A stretch of DNA of 64,000 bases from Tenrec ecaudatus (lineage: Eukaryota; Chordata; Mammalia; Afrosoricida; Tenrecidae): the NCBI RefSeq assembly GCF_050624435.1, contig NC_134537.1, positions 11,404,584 to 11,468,583 of the forward strand, given 5' to 3'. Shown here piece by piece: positions 1 to 12,968 of the stretch. Below the pieces are notes generated by a model. The model was given only the letters and a program-made list of their open reading frames with translations. It was not told the DNA's origin and ran no database searches. Every line of letters starts with the position of its first letter. Position 1 is the stretch's first letter. Position numbers and translations under genes: made by a program.

Positions 1-255
1 GTATTGTCTGCCATTTAGAGAGAGGCTTTTTAAGGTTATTTAAGTCAAGAGTTATTTCAAGTCTCTTTTTATTTCCTAAAGGATAAATAGTTGTGTCTGT
101 CCTTTTTTTATTGTTAACTCTTCTTCTTTTGCCTTGTAGCGTGTGAGATCGCACAGTTTCTGCTTCTTGGCAAATAGGTCGTGTTTGCATGAGCGGTTAA
201 CTGTTATGTTTAGAGTTTTATATTGCATTTGTTATCTTCTTTTTTTTTCTTTTAG

Positions 256-450
256 GGAACTCTAGTAATACTGTGGCCTAAGCACTGGACTCTTCACCAC
301 AAGTCAACAGTTCAAGTCCACCAACAGCTCCATAAGAGAAAAATGAGGCTATTTGCTCCTGTCAAGATCCATAGCCTCTGAAACCCTCTACAAGGTAACT
401 ATGAGAAAGAATTGATTCTATGGCAGTAGATTTCACCTTGTTTTGTGTTT
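256..450 (+). repeat. AfroSINE, diverged
   Basis: tRNA-derived afrotherian SINE in sense orientation. The order seen is the GGAACTCTAGTAATAC head, the CAACAGTTCAAGTCCACCA box-B-like block, GAGAAAAATGAGGCTATTTGCTCC, then a GATTCTATGGCAGTAGATTT end and a GT-rich tail. Confidence 0.8.
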
Positions 451-958
451 GGTTGTTTATATTTCTTGTGTTTCCCCCAATTTATCTGCCTAATGTGGGT
501 ATCTTAGGTTTATTCATTTTAACTACTGCTTAGGGTTTTACGTATGAATATACAAGAACTGATCTATTCATGCTCTTCTTGCTGATTTTTAGCTAATCTT
601 TTTTTTCCTCTGTGTATTTGGTTGGTGGTGGTGGTGGTCACGGTGGTGGTGGTCATGTTTTCCCCAAGGACAAGCAGCTCTTTACTTATAAGTTTTAGAT
701 GCATCTATTTTTTCTAGTAATGCAAGTTTTCTCTGGGATGGGTATCTAAAAACACAATCACTTGACCATCGGTCATCAAAGTAGCCTGCCTTACGAGTAT
801 CCCCAGATTACGTTTCAAAGGTGATGTTGCAACTTATAAACTCCCCTAAGGAACTTATGAGACTTTATCTTCACATCCTTTCCATTTTTCTTTTTTTTCG
901 ATTGTGTGGATGATGCAGCAATATTTTTAATTTTGCATATCCCTGAAGAAAAATATGT
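451..958. other. Unassigned AT-rich sequence with a short GGT repeat
   Basis: I see no gene. A short GGT-rich run lies near 619-655. The rest is unique-looking AT-rich sequence. Confidence 0.5.
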
Positions 959-1225
959 ATATCTTCAAATTGAAGAAACGAAGAAACCTGAGCAAAAGAA
1001 ATAAAAAATAAGTGATGTCATAATGAGATTTCAGAGCACCAAAGACAAAGAGAAAAATCTTAAAAACAACCAAAGGAAAATACAATTTACTTACAATGGG
1101 AGGACATGTGAACCAACAGAAGATTTTTCATTGGTAATTATAAAGGTCAGAAGGCAATGAAATGATACCATTAAAGGGTTGGGAGGGAAAAAACTGTCAA
1201 ACTAGAATTCTATATGGAATTTCTC
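959..1225 (+). mobile_element. Ancient L1/HAL1-type fragment
   Basis: The stretch ending in AAAAAACTGTCAAACTAGAATTCTATAT matches the ORF1-like part of old mammalian L1/HAL1 elements (AAAAACTGTCAACCTAGAATTCTATATCC as I recall it). It is diverged and carries no open frame. Confidence 0.55.
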
Positions 1226-2234
1226 ATCTCCCAATAATCCTCCTCATGGTCATACCTGCACATTCCCCATGCCACCCCCACCTTCTTCCATAAATAAATG
1301 CTGATTCTTTATGACAAGGGTAGGTGGTTGGGCAAATCCTACAACTTCACACTCTTCAGTCATGTGACTAGTCTGGTAGGTGAACATATAATCAAAGAAA
1401 GATTTTACAGAGTTCTAAGGTGAACACAATCCTGCCTTCTCCATACTTCAGGGATGCTAACCCTTTGGTCCTGTCCCTTAAAGCTGAAAGCCCTGGGAGG
1501 ATGCTTTTCCTTGAAATAAAAAAAAGAAAGGGAGACCAAGGAAGAGAGAGAGAATTTAAGAAGTTCTGTTGCGAATTCATTTTCTAAATGGCTAGAATGG
1601 CAGGTGCTACGTGGGGTGTACAGATTGGAGAAATTTAGCCTGACTGCTGCTAAAGCTGGGAGAAAATAAAAAGCAATAATAGATCAAAATAATTGCCCAT
1701 TAGTAGATGAAACTGGATAGACTCCACCCACTTTAACTTTGAACCTGGGAAATGGAAGAGAAAACATATGAATTGGATGGTGTTGCATACCTTTGAGGTG
1801 TTTTCCCTTCAAACTAAAGACAATACAGTCTATAGAATCACAGGATTTCATAACTGTAAAGCTTCTTAAAGGGCTCTTATTCCAACCCATTTGTTTTATT
1901 AATTAGCATGGCCAGCCCAAACAACTTACCCTATGGTCATTTCTTTTATATTTTAAATAAAGCAAAGACTACAGGGTAAGTTGTGTAAGCTATAGATAAC
2001 TAACATAACTAATTAACATAAGATTTAAGACTAAAATCTAGGTTTCTTACCCACAAATCATTTCTCCTCCCCTGTATCACAATTCATCTGCATCAAGTGA
2101 ACTGTGATTCGGGGGTAACTTTCCTAATGTGCTTGATGCACTGCAGTGCATTTTCTACATGTTCCCAGAGAGTCCATCTTTTCTCTTCCCTCTTTTTCCA
2201 AGTGTAAGGACAATGTCATAAAATCCTACCATTA
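1226..2234. other. Unassigned sequence
   Basis: No gene recognised. Around 1815-1890 there is text resembling an old mammalian interspersed repeat (AGAATCACAGGATTTCATAACTG), too diverged to name. Confidence 0.4.
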
Positions 2235-3105
2235 CCCAGATGCCTGCACAGAGCAGCCAAAGCAGAGAGAGGACCATAGGGCTGGCTCCACCACAAGACA
2301 TCGCATCCCTTCACTGATCCATAGCACTGTGGGGGGACAACTCTAGAGACAGTGTAAGAATTGTGCCCAATCTGACCCACCACACCAGGGCGGAACAAAA
2401 GGACATGCAACAGAGCAGCAAGGAGAACCAAGCAATGAAGTCCCCAAGGAATCCCAAAAATAGACTTTAGAGGCAGGACGTGACACCTCATCAGACTTGA
2501 CTGGAAAACACTCATAAAAGTCAACAGACAGACCTGGAACTATTTATAGACTTATCTTTTTGCTGTTGTTTTTGTTTTTTCATGTTTATCTATATAAGAC
2601 AGGCAGGATAAACAATCCCGAGGAGAAAACCATGGGACCGACAGTTCCAGGACATGGGAGAGGGTGGGAGATGGGGGAAAGGAAGGAGGGAGACAACAAC
2701 AACAACAACAACAAAAACAGGTAAAAGGGAACAACAACAGATCTAAAATCAATGGTGAGGAAGAACTAGGTTGCCTGGTGGGGCTTGATCAAGTGCAATG
2801 TAGCCAAGAGGAATTACTGGGAGCCAAATGAAGGTTGACCATGAGAGTGGGACAGGAGGAAAGTAAAAGGAAAGAAAGAACCAGGAGGAAAAGGACATTT
2901 ATAGAGGTACAAATACGGGCACGTACATGTGCACATATATTTATATATAACGATAGGAACATAGTTCTATGTACATAAATCATATGTCAAATAATAAGGA
3001 AGCAGACAGACATTGGGTCTCAACTAAAGTACTCCCTCAATGCAAGAACATTTTGTTCTAATATCATGGCATTCTGCGATACTCACCTTCTCAACATGAT
3101 CACTC
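2235..3105 (+). mobile_element. L1 3'UTR fragment
   Basis: Collinear with 7015-7945 of the L1 that follows. Shared landmarks are the GCCAATCTGACCCACCACACC block, ACTGGAAAACACTC, GAGGAGAAAACCATGGGACCGACAGTTC, and AGTACTCCCTCAATGCAAGAAC. It stops abruptly at about 3105, where endonuclease-domain sequence of another L1 begins. Confidence 0.75.
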
Positions 3106-5830
3106 AACAATTATTCTGGGTGACTTCAACACACTGCTCTCTGAGAAAGATAGATCGCAGGAAAAGAAACTCATCAAGGAGGCTAGAGATCTAAACAATA
3201 CAATTAGACAATTTGACCTGATAGATATTTACAGAGCTTTTCATCCAAATACAAAAATAAAATTCACATTCTTCTCAAGTACACATGGTACATATTCGAA
3301 GATAGACCACATGCTGGGGCATAAGGCAAATCTACATAAATTGAAGCACATTTATGTCATATAGACCTCTCTCTCTGACCACTGTGCCATAAGGGTGAAA
3401 ATCAACAAGAGGAAGACAAAGACAAAAAGAGCAAACAAAAAAAAGAGCAAACAATTTAGGGATAAATAACTCTCCACTGCAAAAGGAGTGTGTACTGACA
3501 CAGATCAGAGATGAAATTAGGAAATTTCTAGAAACCAATGAGAATGAGCACACAACATACCAAAACTTATGGGACACAGCAAAGGCAGTTATCAGAGAAA
3601 TTTTCATAGCAATACATGCACATCTGAGAAAAGAAAAGAGACTCATGATTGATATGCTGGCACAAACTTTACAACAACTAGAGCAGTGTCAGCAGGACAA
3701 TCCTACTAATAGCAAAAGGAAAGAAATTATAAAAAGCAGGGCTGAGATTCAGGAGAGGGAAAATAAGAAAACTATGGGACAAATTAATGCTGCTAAAAGT
3801 TGGTTCTTTGAAATGATAAACAGAATCGACAGACTGCTGGCAAACCTAATCAAAGAAAGGAGGGAACAAATTTCAATAGCAAGAATAAGGGATGAAAGAG
3901 GGGACATTAAAACAAGCCCTAATGAAATCAAAAGGATAATTACACAGTACTACGAAGGATTGTACTTCAATGAATTCAAAAATTTGGAAGATATGGACAA
4001 ATTATTGGAAAAACAATCCCTCCCTAGACTATACTCGATGGACGTCAAAACTCTCAACAGACCCATAGCAATAGAAGAAATAGACAAGGTTATCAAGCGA
4101 TTACCAACAAAAAATCCCCTGGACCAGATGGCTTCACCAGAAAATTCTACAAAGCATTTAGGGAAGAACTAACATCAATCCCACACAAACTCTTCCAGAA
4201 CATAGAAAAAGATGGCAAACTCCCAAACGCCTTCTATGAAGCTAGTATAACTGATACCAAAACCAGACAAGGATCCCACAAGAATTGAGAACTACAGACC
4301 AACATCCCTAATGAACATCAATGCAAAAATCCTTAACAAAATACTAGCCAACAGAATACAAAAGAGTATAAAACAAATAATTCACCATGATCAAGCAGGA
4401 TTCATACCAGGCATGCAGGGATGGTTCGACATATGAAAGACCATTAGTATTATTCAGCACATTGACATGAAAAAATATCAGAACCACATGATAATATCGA
4501 TTATGCAGAAAAAGCATTCGACAACATCCAACACCAATTCCTGTTTAAGACACTTGAGAAGATAGGCATGGAAGGAAAGTTCCTCAAGACAATACAAGCT
4601 ATATATGAAAAACCAACAGCCAATGTGGTAGTCACTGGAGAAAAGACTAACACAATCCCACTGAAAAAGGGGACCAGACAAGGATGCCCCTTGTCCCCAC
4701 TCTTATTTAATATCATGCTGGAGGTATTAGCTAACAACATAAGACCAAGAAAAGACATCAAAGGTATTCGTCTGGGAAAGGAAGAGGTGAAACTATTGTT
4801 ATTTGCAGATTATATGATTTTATATATGGAAAATCCCAAAAGTTCTACAAGGGGAGTACTGGAAGCAACAGAGGAGTTTGGCAGAGTGGCAGGATATGAG
4901 ATCAACAAACAGAAGTCCATCGGATTGTTATACACATCAGATAAGACCACAGAAGAGGAGAACAAAATGGTGGTACCCTTCACAATAGCCAAACACAAAT
5001 TGAAATACCTAGGGATATACCTGACTAAAAGAACAAAAGATCTATATGGGGAAAACTACAGAACACTATTCCAAGAAACCAAGAGCGACCTCAACAAATG
5101 GAAGAATATCCCATGCTCGTGGATTGGAAGACTCAATATAGTCAAAATGTCAGTTCTGCCAAAGGCATTATATAAGTTTAATGCAATCCCGATACAATTA
5201 CCCTCATCTTTCTTCAAAGAAATGGAAAAACAGATTACCAACTTCACATGAAGAGGGAAGAAGCCCAGAATTAGCAGAGAACTCCTCGAGAAGAAGGACA
5301 CCGTGGGAAGGCTTGCTCTATCTGACTTTAACGCATACTATACAGCCACAGTTGTCAAAACCGCATGGTATTGTTACAATGACAGATACTCAGAGCAATG
5401 GAAAAGAATTGAAAACCCAGAAACAAAATCATCAGCATACAGACAACTGATCACTTATAAGGGACCCAAAAATATCCAATGGGAAGAAGAGCACTCTTTA
5501 ACAAGTGATGCTGGAAAAAAATGGATATTTATCTGCAGAAAAATGAAGCAAGACCCTTATCTCACTCCATGCACAAGAATAAACTCAAGGTGGATCACAG
5601 ACCTTGAAGTTAAACCCCAAACTATTAGAGCCATCAATGAGGGAATTGGGACCAACTTGAGAACTTTGGCACAGAGAGTACATAGGCTATCAGAAATAGG
5701 GAAGGACACAAATACAGAGGAGGCACAAATTGACAAATGGGATATATTGAAGATAAAACACCTGTGTACATCAAAAGAATTTACCAAGAGAGTCCAGGGA
5801 CTGGGAAAACATCTTTAGCAATGACACATC
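3106..5830 (+). pseudogene. 5'-truncated, inactivated L1 ORF2 (endonuclease, reverse transcriptase, C-terminal part)
   Basis: LINE-1 ORF2 normally provides endonuclease and reverse transcriptase for target-primed insertion. This copy begins inside the endonuclease domain: ILGDFNTLL near 3115, YSKIDHMLGHK near 3297, SLSDHCAI near 3372. A stop codon falls between the last two at 3362-3364. Reverse-transcriptase blocks follow in several frames. One open segment covers 3645-4172, frameshifts lie near 4110 (an A run), 4250 and 4490, and another segment covers 4568-5251 with GTRQGCPLSPLLFN and LFADYMILYM. The catalytic FADD is FADY, with the second aspartate codon changed to TAT at 4811-4813. A C-terminal segment is open at 5303-5818. 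ORF1 and the 5' UTR are absent, so the element cannot move on its own. Confidence 0.92.
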
Positions 5831-8095
5831 AGACAAAGGCCTTATTACTAAAATCTACAATACTTTGCTAGCTCCCAAAAAGAAAAAAACTAACTGCCCA
5901 ATGAGGAGATAGGCAAAGGACCTGAACAGAAGTTTCAGAGGGGCATAAATCCGAATGGCCAACAAACATATGAGAAAATGTTCCCGATCTTTAGCCATAA
6001 GAGAAACTCAAATTAAAACAATAATGAGGTACCACCTAACACCCTCAAAGATAAGCCCAATTCAAAAAAATCAGAAAGCAAAAAGTGTTGGAGGGGCTGT
6101 GGGGAGACAGGAACTCTCATCCACTGCTGGTGGACCTGTAAGTATATAGAGTCATTATGGAAATCCATCTGGCAATATCTAAAACAGATGGAAATCGAGT
6201 TACCATACGACCCAGGAATCCCCCTACTGGGCATATACTCAGAAGAGGCAAGAAATAAACCAAGGCCAGACATCTGTGCTCCAGTGTTCATTGAGGCACA
6301 GTTCACAATTTCAGGGAATTGGAAGCAACTCAAATTTCCATCAAGTGACAATTGGATTAAAAAGCTGTGGTATATGCATACAATGGAGTATTACACATCG
6401 CTAAAAAGCAGTGGTGAATGTATGAAGCACATAGCAGCATGGGAAGAACTGGAGGAAATCATGCTAAGTGAAGTAGGTCACGCACAAAAGGACAAGTACA
6501 ACATGAATCCACTGAGGTAAGCTTTTTAAAAAAATTGCAAAAGGGGCATAGGGAAAAAGCTACTGTATACCAACATTCCTGGGATGAAGACCAGGTAATA
6601 TGGCAGAGACCAGACCAAATACAGGGATACACATGGCAGACAATTAAAAGGAGGTGGGGAAAATAAATAATAAAGAAATAGGTAGTGGGGGCACAGGGCA
6701 CTAACCCCCAAGGTGAGGGTATTGTTTATATGTCCACAGAGAAAGAGCTACCAGACTTCAACCCAGTGCTCCAAGATGTGAATGCAATAGGCTGGCATGG
6801 AGTAGGGAACCACTGGAGAGATCTGGGGGGCTGGCCCCAATCCCAACTACTACATGGACGCCTGCCCCTCCCCCCAGAAGAATTTATTTCAAAGGATGGC
6901 ATTGAATCTGCAGCTCCAGGAGAGGAGCATGTTGGAGCACATGCGACCAGATGAAGGGGGAGGAGGAGAGAGTGGAGCACATCCTGGCCCACCAGGCTGT
7001 GAGGATGATGTTCCAGTTAGAGCAGCCAGTCCACAGAGAGGACCATATGGCTGGCCCTACTATGAGACATGATGCCCCTCACTGACCCATACCCCTACAG
7101 GGACAACACTGGAGACACAGTGTGGGAACTGCACCCAATCTGATCCCGCCACACCGAGGCAAAACACTAAGGGAGTGCAACAGAACAACAAGGGAATGGA
7201 GCGACTAGATCCCAGGGAATACTGAAGGTGGACTTTGGGGCCAGGGCGTGGTGCCCCAACAGACTGGACTGGAAAACACTCCTAAAGGCCAACAAACAAT
7301 CCTTGAACTAACTACAAGCTTTTCTTTCTTGTTGTGTTTTGTTTTTTGTCATTGGCTTGTTGTTGTTTTGTTGTATATTGTTACTTGGTTTTACTCTGTC
7401 TTGTTTTTGTGCATGTTTTTATCTCCACAGGTCTGTCTAAATAAGATAGTCTGGATGAACAATCTGGAGGAGAAAACAACGGGACCGACAGTTCTGGGGA
7501 GACACGGGAGAGGGGGATATGGGGGAAAAGGTAATGGTATTAGCAAACCCAGGGACAAGGGAACAACAAGTGATCCAAATAGGTGGTGAGGAGGGTTTGG
7601 GAGGCCTGGTAGGGCATGATCAAAGGTAAGGTACCGAAGAGGTATTGCTGTAACCCAGGTGGGGATGGAGCATGATAGTGGGGCAGGAGGAAAGTCAAGG
7701 GAAATAGAGGAAAGAGCTAGGAGGCAAAGGGCATTTATAGAGGTCTAAATAAAGACATGTACACATACAAATATAAATACATATGAGGATGGGTAAAAAG
7801 ATCTATGTGCATATATTTATAGATTTAGTATTAAGGTAGCAGAGGGACATTGGGCCTCTACTCAAGTACTCCCTCAATGCAAAAATACTTTCTTCTATTA
7901 AATTGGCATTCTATGATGCTCACCTTCCCAACACAACCACTGAAGACAAAGTGGGTGAATAAGCAAATGTGGTGAAGAAAGCTGATGGTGCCCGGCTATC
8001 AAAAGGTATAGCATCTGAGGTCTTAAAGGCTTGAAGGTAAAGTAAACAATCGGCCATCTATCTCAGAAGGAACAAAGCCCACAAGAGTTACAATG
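5831..8095 (+). mobile_element. 3' part and long 3'UTR of the same L1
   Basis: It continues directly from ORF2. 5940-6520 holds diverged ORF2-end sequence ([10 protein letters not shown]..., then IGNWKQLKFPSSDNWIKKLWYMHTMEYY-like text in one frame). From about 6530 the noncoding 3'UTR runs through a GT-rich stretch at 7320-7440 and ends with the AGAAAGCTGATGGTGCCCGG and GGCTTGAAGGTAAA landmarks seen again at 31090-31150. It is cut short near 8095, before the terminal AATAAA part. Confidence 0.8.
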
Positions 8096-8459
8096 GGACT
8101 TGTTATGTAAAATTGGATGCTGTGTACAACCAGAGCGAGAGAAAGAGAAATTTGTTTTGATGGTGATTACTTGTCTTCTTATTATTATCTTCTCTTTAAA
8201 GGCATTGCAAAAATGGGACATTTCCAGGTAAATTCTGCTTGGTATACAAAAATAGAAAGTATATCAAGCCCATACTCTGCCAAGTCAACAGCATGGTGGC
8301 ACAAAGACTTAAAACGGAAATTGGAAGAATGAGGCCATGTCTTCAGAGCTGTTAAATTTCAGAAGTCTACTGTCCACATCCAATAATTGGTGAGTGTGAG
8401 GGAAAACATTGGGTGTATAGTCATAAGAGCTACAATTATGTCAATGAGCGTCATGTTTC
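8096..8459. other. Unassigned sequence
   Basis: AT-rich, no gene or named repeat recognised. Confidence 0.4.
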
Positions 8460-8635
8460 CCTTTGTTCCTGATAGAATACTCTCTATAGGTCAGCTCCAT
8501 GTGAGCTGCTTTGCACATTACTTTCCTGATCAATTGTCCAAGGTTACACATGTGGTAACACTCAGACAGGCGTTTGACTACTGGTCTGCCTGACCCTAGG
8601 TCCCATGCTCTGACCCACCACACATATTGACTCTC
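8460..8635 (-). repeat. MIR SINE remnant
   Basis: CAAGGTTACACATGTGGTAA, then CCTAGGTCCCATGCTCTGACCCACCA, follow the antisense MIR core and tail order (CAAGGTCACACAGCTAGTAA..., CCATGCTCTTAACCACTA). Old and diverged. Confidence 0.5.
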
Positions 8636-8929
8636 CCAAGTAGGATGACAGCACCATGGTCATGTCTCACCCCTGGTTAGAGCATGAGCATTGCCCTGAA
8701 TCTGAGCCTTTAGACCATGCTTACCCCAGCATCCAGTCACTCTGAGACCATCAACCCACTAAAGTGAGTGCTTCTTAGCACAGGATGCGCTCATTGCTCA
8801 TTAGAGGCCACAGCAAAGAGCTCTGAGCTCCATGAGCTGGGTTAAGATCAAAGTGTAGAATTAGTTTCCTTCCAATTCAAAGACTGGATGAGAAAAAGGA
8901 GCAATTCTGAGATTCACAAGGCTGACGTT

Positions 8930-9060
8930 GGTTCTCAGCATTTATTATACATTAGAATCACCTGGGCACCTTATTTAACTGTAGATTCTGATTCAGAATA
9001 TCTGGGATGGAAATGTACATGCTCAGCAGGGATTCCGGCCGGGGCAAAGACCTGATGAAA
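8930..9060. mobile_element. MER5-like hAT MITE remnant
   Basis: GGTTCTCAGCATTTATTATACATTAG followed by AATCACCTGGGCACCTT and GATTCTGATTCAGAATATCTGGG matches the MER5A/B order. The second terminal repeat is degraded. Confidence 0.55.
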
Positions 9061-12054
9061 CCTTAGAGATGGCAGCGTACCCAGGGTGTACTCATCTACA
9101 CACTGAAATAGTTGTGTGAACTTGGGCGTGTGATGTTATGGTTTGGCCCACTGCTTTCGTAGTCAGACTTTTTTATTTCTGGGTCTTCACTTACCCACTC
9201 AATACATTCTTAAATGGTTTTGTTGTTTTTTTTGTCAATATATTTTCCTTATTTATTGTGTCAGGACATATTGACCCTATTTGCCAAGAGGATTTGGTGA
9301 TGAGCAGACTTGTCCATGAACTTGAGGCAAGTCTTTTGATTTCTAAAACAAATTAGTGGTTAGTGCTGCACAGTTCTATGACAGAGGACTCTAAAAAAAT
9401 AATTATGGAGAGCAAGGGTTAGGTAGTCCTTAAGAAATGTTCCATAGAAGGCTCAGAATTTAAGACAAAATGATTTCAACAAGTCTGATTTTCCCTCGAG
9501 GCAAGTAATGTCTTGGGTTAAACAAACTGTATAAGAGAATCACTGTGTGACATGGTTCTAACTCAGCTCCATCCCAAAGGTGGTTCCAAGTGATCAGAAA
9601 GTAAGTTTTCTTAAAGCGAGTGCATTGTGAAGCCTTGTTGGAAGATGCAGGGACACTAGAGCTACTTCATTTTCATAACAATATGAGTCTCCCAAGAGAG
9701 AAGTGACAGGGATTGGAATGAGTTGTCAGTCAAATCCCCTTTTTGTATGGGGAAGGACTAGTATGAGGTTCACCCTTAGGGGGAGCCCTGTTTCTCCTGT
9801 CTACATATAGTTTTGAGCAAGGTATGTGTTGGGGAGCTACAGACCGTGGAAGGTGTGGGACCCACCTCTCCCAGCACACATGGAAAGAAGCCATAAAAAT
9901 GGAAGAGTATTCCTCTCTATGGGACTATCTGTCTCCATCTCTCAAGCAGGCAAGCACCCAGCCAAGAACACACAGAAATGCATGAACACAGTTGAGCAGA
10001 AAGTACACATATCCTCATTCTTTATTTGGACTCCGAAGACTCCCTTATTCGGACTCAGGAGCTCACCAAAAGACAACGTTTACCAGAAGATGTGAAAAGG
10101 TGTCACACCTGGGAAACTGGGCTCAAGTTTGATGACTTTAGGGATTTGAGACAATGTAACGAGGTCGATGAAAGTTGAATGTGAAAGCAAGTTTTAAGGA
10201 GCTCGCTTTAGTAGCGATGTAACTATGCTTTCTACCTCAAATGAACACACCTGGAAAACCCAATGAGACCGGTTTCAGGCCACTTTGGGGAAGGAACAAA
10301 AGCTGGGCTTGAAGAGACCTGGAATGAAAATATATCTGACCACGGGTTGGCACCACTACTGGGGCAGCTGTTTGCCATCAGATGGTGCAGGGTGGCGGCT
10401 GGGTGGGTAGGGGGAGAGTCACAAGTCAAAGTTATGGTGGTGGTTTGGGCTAGAATCTCAGCTAGCTGCTGTAGACAAGATTCAGAAGATTGAAAGAAGA
10501 AGGTGTGAAGTCCAGAGCCATAAAAAGGTAAGAAAATTAGCAGCTCTGCTAGAAATCTGTAAAGCAAGCTCTTCCATGATCTGTTGCAGAAAAAACAGAT
10601 ACTGTGGGTGGAGACCAGTGTGTTGTAACGGTGAATGAAAGAAAGAGGTAGAAAGAAGATAGGAGCAAGAACAAGAGGATTGTGGGATGGAAGAGGGCAC
10701 AGTGGAGCCTGGATGGGCCCACTGTCACCAGCTTGAATTAGAGGTGGGATAGATGGGGTATGTGGGGGAAAGACAATAGCAACAAGGTGGACAGGGCTAG
10801 AAAGAGACAGAGGGGGATCCATGCAGTGGAAAGGAAACGATGGCTCCTTGCTCTCCCTACCTGCTTCCTCCTTCACCCAGACCCTACTGAGACCAGGGAA
10901 ACAAACCAGATGAGATCTCAAATCTCAAAAAGAGCTGAGCTGTAGGAAATGGATGCAGTAGAAGTTCGAAATCAGTATGCTCCACAGCTGAAGCAGCTTC
11001 ATCTTGAGTTTTGAAGCTGAGAAGAAAAATCATAGCAAAGGAAACAGAAAGCATGACTGAAAATGAAGCATTCGTTGGCAGACGACCACAATTAGAAGAG
11101 GGGGGAAGTGTTCAGCAGAGTCGGATGATACTGACAGCCACATTACCCAGAACCGAAGAAGACAGACGCCATTTACATTTCAAGGCAAATAATGTGTCAG
11201 CAAGGCATCAACCCGGGCAGGGTGGGGGTTGGAGGATGGGTGGAAGAAGTTGGAAAGTACTTGCAGTCAAAGCTCCAGCTGAAAATAAGCGCCAGCTCTC
11301 GCAGCTGCTGGGAGACATCCTTAATGATCCCCGTCAGTCGGAAATGAAGACTCTGTTACGGGCTCTGACTCAGGAAGCTGACAGGCAGCAGAGAAAAAAC
11401 AGCCGCTGTCAGCAGACGAGGGGATGTTCACCGAGAATTCAAGAAATGCAGAGTGAATAATAGCAAAAACAGATTATATAGCAATCTGCTTGATCATGAG
11501 GGAACAAAACAAAAAAGGGGCACCGGGCTTTTTCCTTCCTGATGCAGAGAAATTTCCTGGGAAAAAGAGAGATTTTCTCCTCCACAGACAGAAATGTCAA
11601 AGAGCAAACTAAAAGATGGGTGTGCTTCGCAGGCAAGGGAACAATATCCAGACATGTCTACTCAACCACGCTCATCGATAAAGGGTCCAGAAGCCCAGCC
11701 GGCTCCGTGCAGCACTCCCTGAGGGCTCTGGGGCACTGCCACCATGCCACCTTCATCTCTGTCCCATCAAGGACGAGACATGCCTGCAAGTGAAGTAGTT
11801 GGAAAGAGAGGGACATAGGGGGTGTTAGAGAAAAAAACAAACAAACACTTTACCCTCTGATCTAGGAGACAGTAGGATTCAATTAATAAAAATCTCTCAG
11901 CATGGCCATTGAATTCCATACCATCTGAATGGCAAGCATCCCAGCCCTCTTTGATGCTGGCGACAATAGCGATCACTCCATTTTATCTTTCCTCAAATAG
12001 ATTTGCCTGGAGGTCAACAGGAAGGGCTGTATGTTGGCCACCTCCGGGACTCAA
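9061..12054. other. Largely unique sequence, no gene recognised
   Basis: Two longer open frames occur here: 10232-10921 on the minus strand (229 codons, S/P/L-rich) and 11011-11460 on the plus strand (149 codons, R/Q/E-rich). Neither resembles a protein I know, neither has clear exon boundaries, and low-complexity composition explains the first. The stretch 10950-11460 lacks repeats and could be conserved noncoding DNA, but I cannot test that. Confidence 0.4.
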
Positions 12055-12245
12055 CCTCCCTGCTCTCAAGTCAGTTCCAGCTCATAGCAATTCTAGAGGA
12101 CAGAGCAGACTCCCTTTGGGTTTCTGAGAATTTAAATCTTGACAGGAGTCAACAGTCTCATGTGCCTCCTATGGAGCGGTTGGTGAGTCCCAACTGCTGA
12201 CCGTCTCACTGCATAGTCCGCTATGCCACCAAGCGCGACCTCCTA
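12055..12245 (-). repeat. AfroSINE, antisense
   Basis: Antisense order: TCAGTTCCAGCTCATAGCAA, GACAGAGCAGACTCCC, TATGGAGCGGTTGGTGAGTC, AACTGCTGACC, and GCTATGCCACCAAGCG at the head. Confidence 0.75.
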
Positions 12246-12819
12246 GGTAACTTCAGTAGCTGGCAAAGCAACTGCCTCTCACATTGGCCCTAGTGTGATT
12301 TCATTCCTAGGGAGTAGCCCCCAAAGCTCTTTATTTTCTACATTAGTGGCTGATCTTGTTGATGCTGGAACAAGCAACCCCTCGCTTTCCTAGGGATGTC
12401 TGTCACCAACTGCCATGGGAAGGACTTCCCCCACCATCAGCTAACTTCTCAAACATGGATCCAGACACACTTTCTTATCCTGCCCTACTTTAAAAAAAAT
12501 TAATTTTCCTGAAACTTAGGCTTTCCTGGAACAATTAACCGGTGTCTTTCTGAACCTTCATTACTTGGGAATATCTACATTTCTTTATAAAAAAATCCTT
12601 TACAGCCTTCGTGCCCTAGCAAGGAGCCACTCACCCTTCCAGATACCATTTTTGATTTTGCACTATTTTCCATGTTTCCAGTCCCAGATTATGAATGAAT
12701 GTTTGGGACAGCTCATGTGCTTCAAAATCCAGTTTACACTTAGCAGAGGCTTAGAATTTAGTTTTATTATTAAGAGGTCTTTTTAAGGTAAATGATTGAA
12801 ACCTGATCTATATTGTTAC
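12246..12819. other. Unassigned sequence
   Basis: No gene or named repeat recognised. Confidence 0.4.
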
Positions 12820-12968
12820 ACATTAGGCTGATAACTGACAGGTCAACAGTTCAAACCACCTGTCACTCTGGGGGAGAACAATGAGGCTTTCTACTCCAGT
12901 AACATTTAACCAACTTAAAGTTACTGTGTCAGAATCACTGGATGGCAGTGACTTGGTTTGGTTTATAG
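12820..12968 (+). repeat. AfroSINE, partial
   Basis: CAGGTCAACAGTTCAAACCACC, AATGAGGCTTTCTACTCCAG and GAATCACTGGATGGCAGTGA in the sense order. The head is degraded. Confidence 0.75.

Noticed and set aside
256-330. tRNA gene from box-B-like GTTCAAGTCC motifs
   Set aside because: These motifs belong to tRNA-derived AfroSINE heads. No cloverleaf of a functional tRNA is present.
4568-5251. Active reverse transcriptase
   Set aside because: The frame is a segment of a truncated L1 with a catalytic aspartate lost, and frameshifts on both sides.
10232-10921. 229-codon minus-strand open frame
   Set aside because: Low-complexity S/P/L/H composition, no recognisable domain, and the opposite strand shows purine-rich noncoding text. 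Most likely chance.
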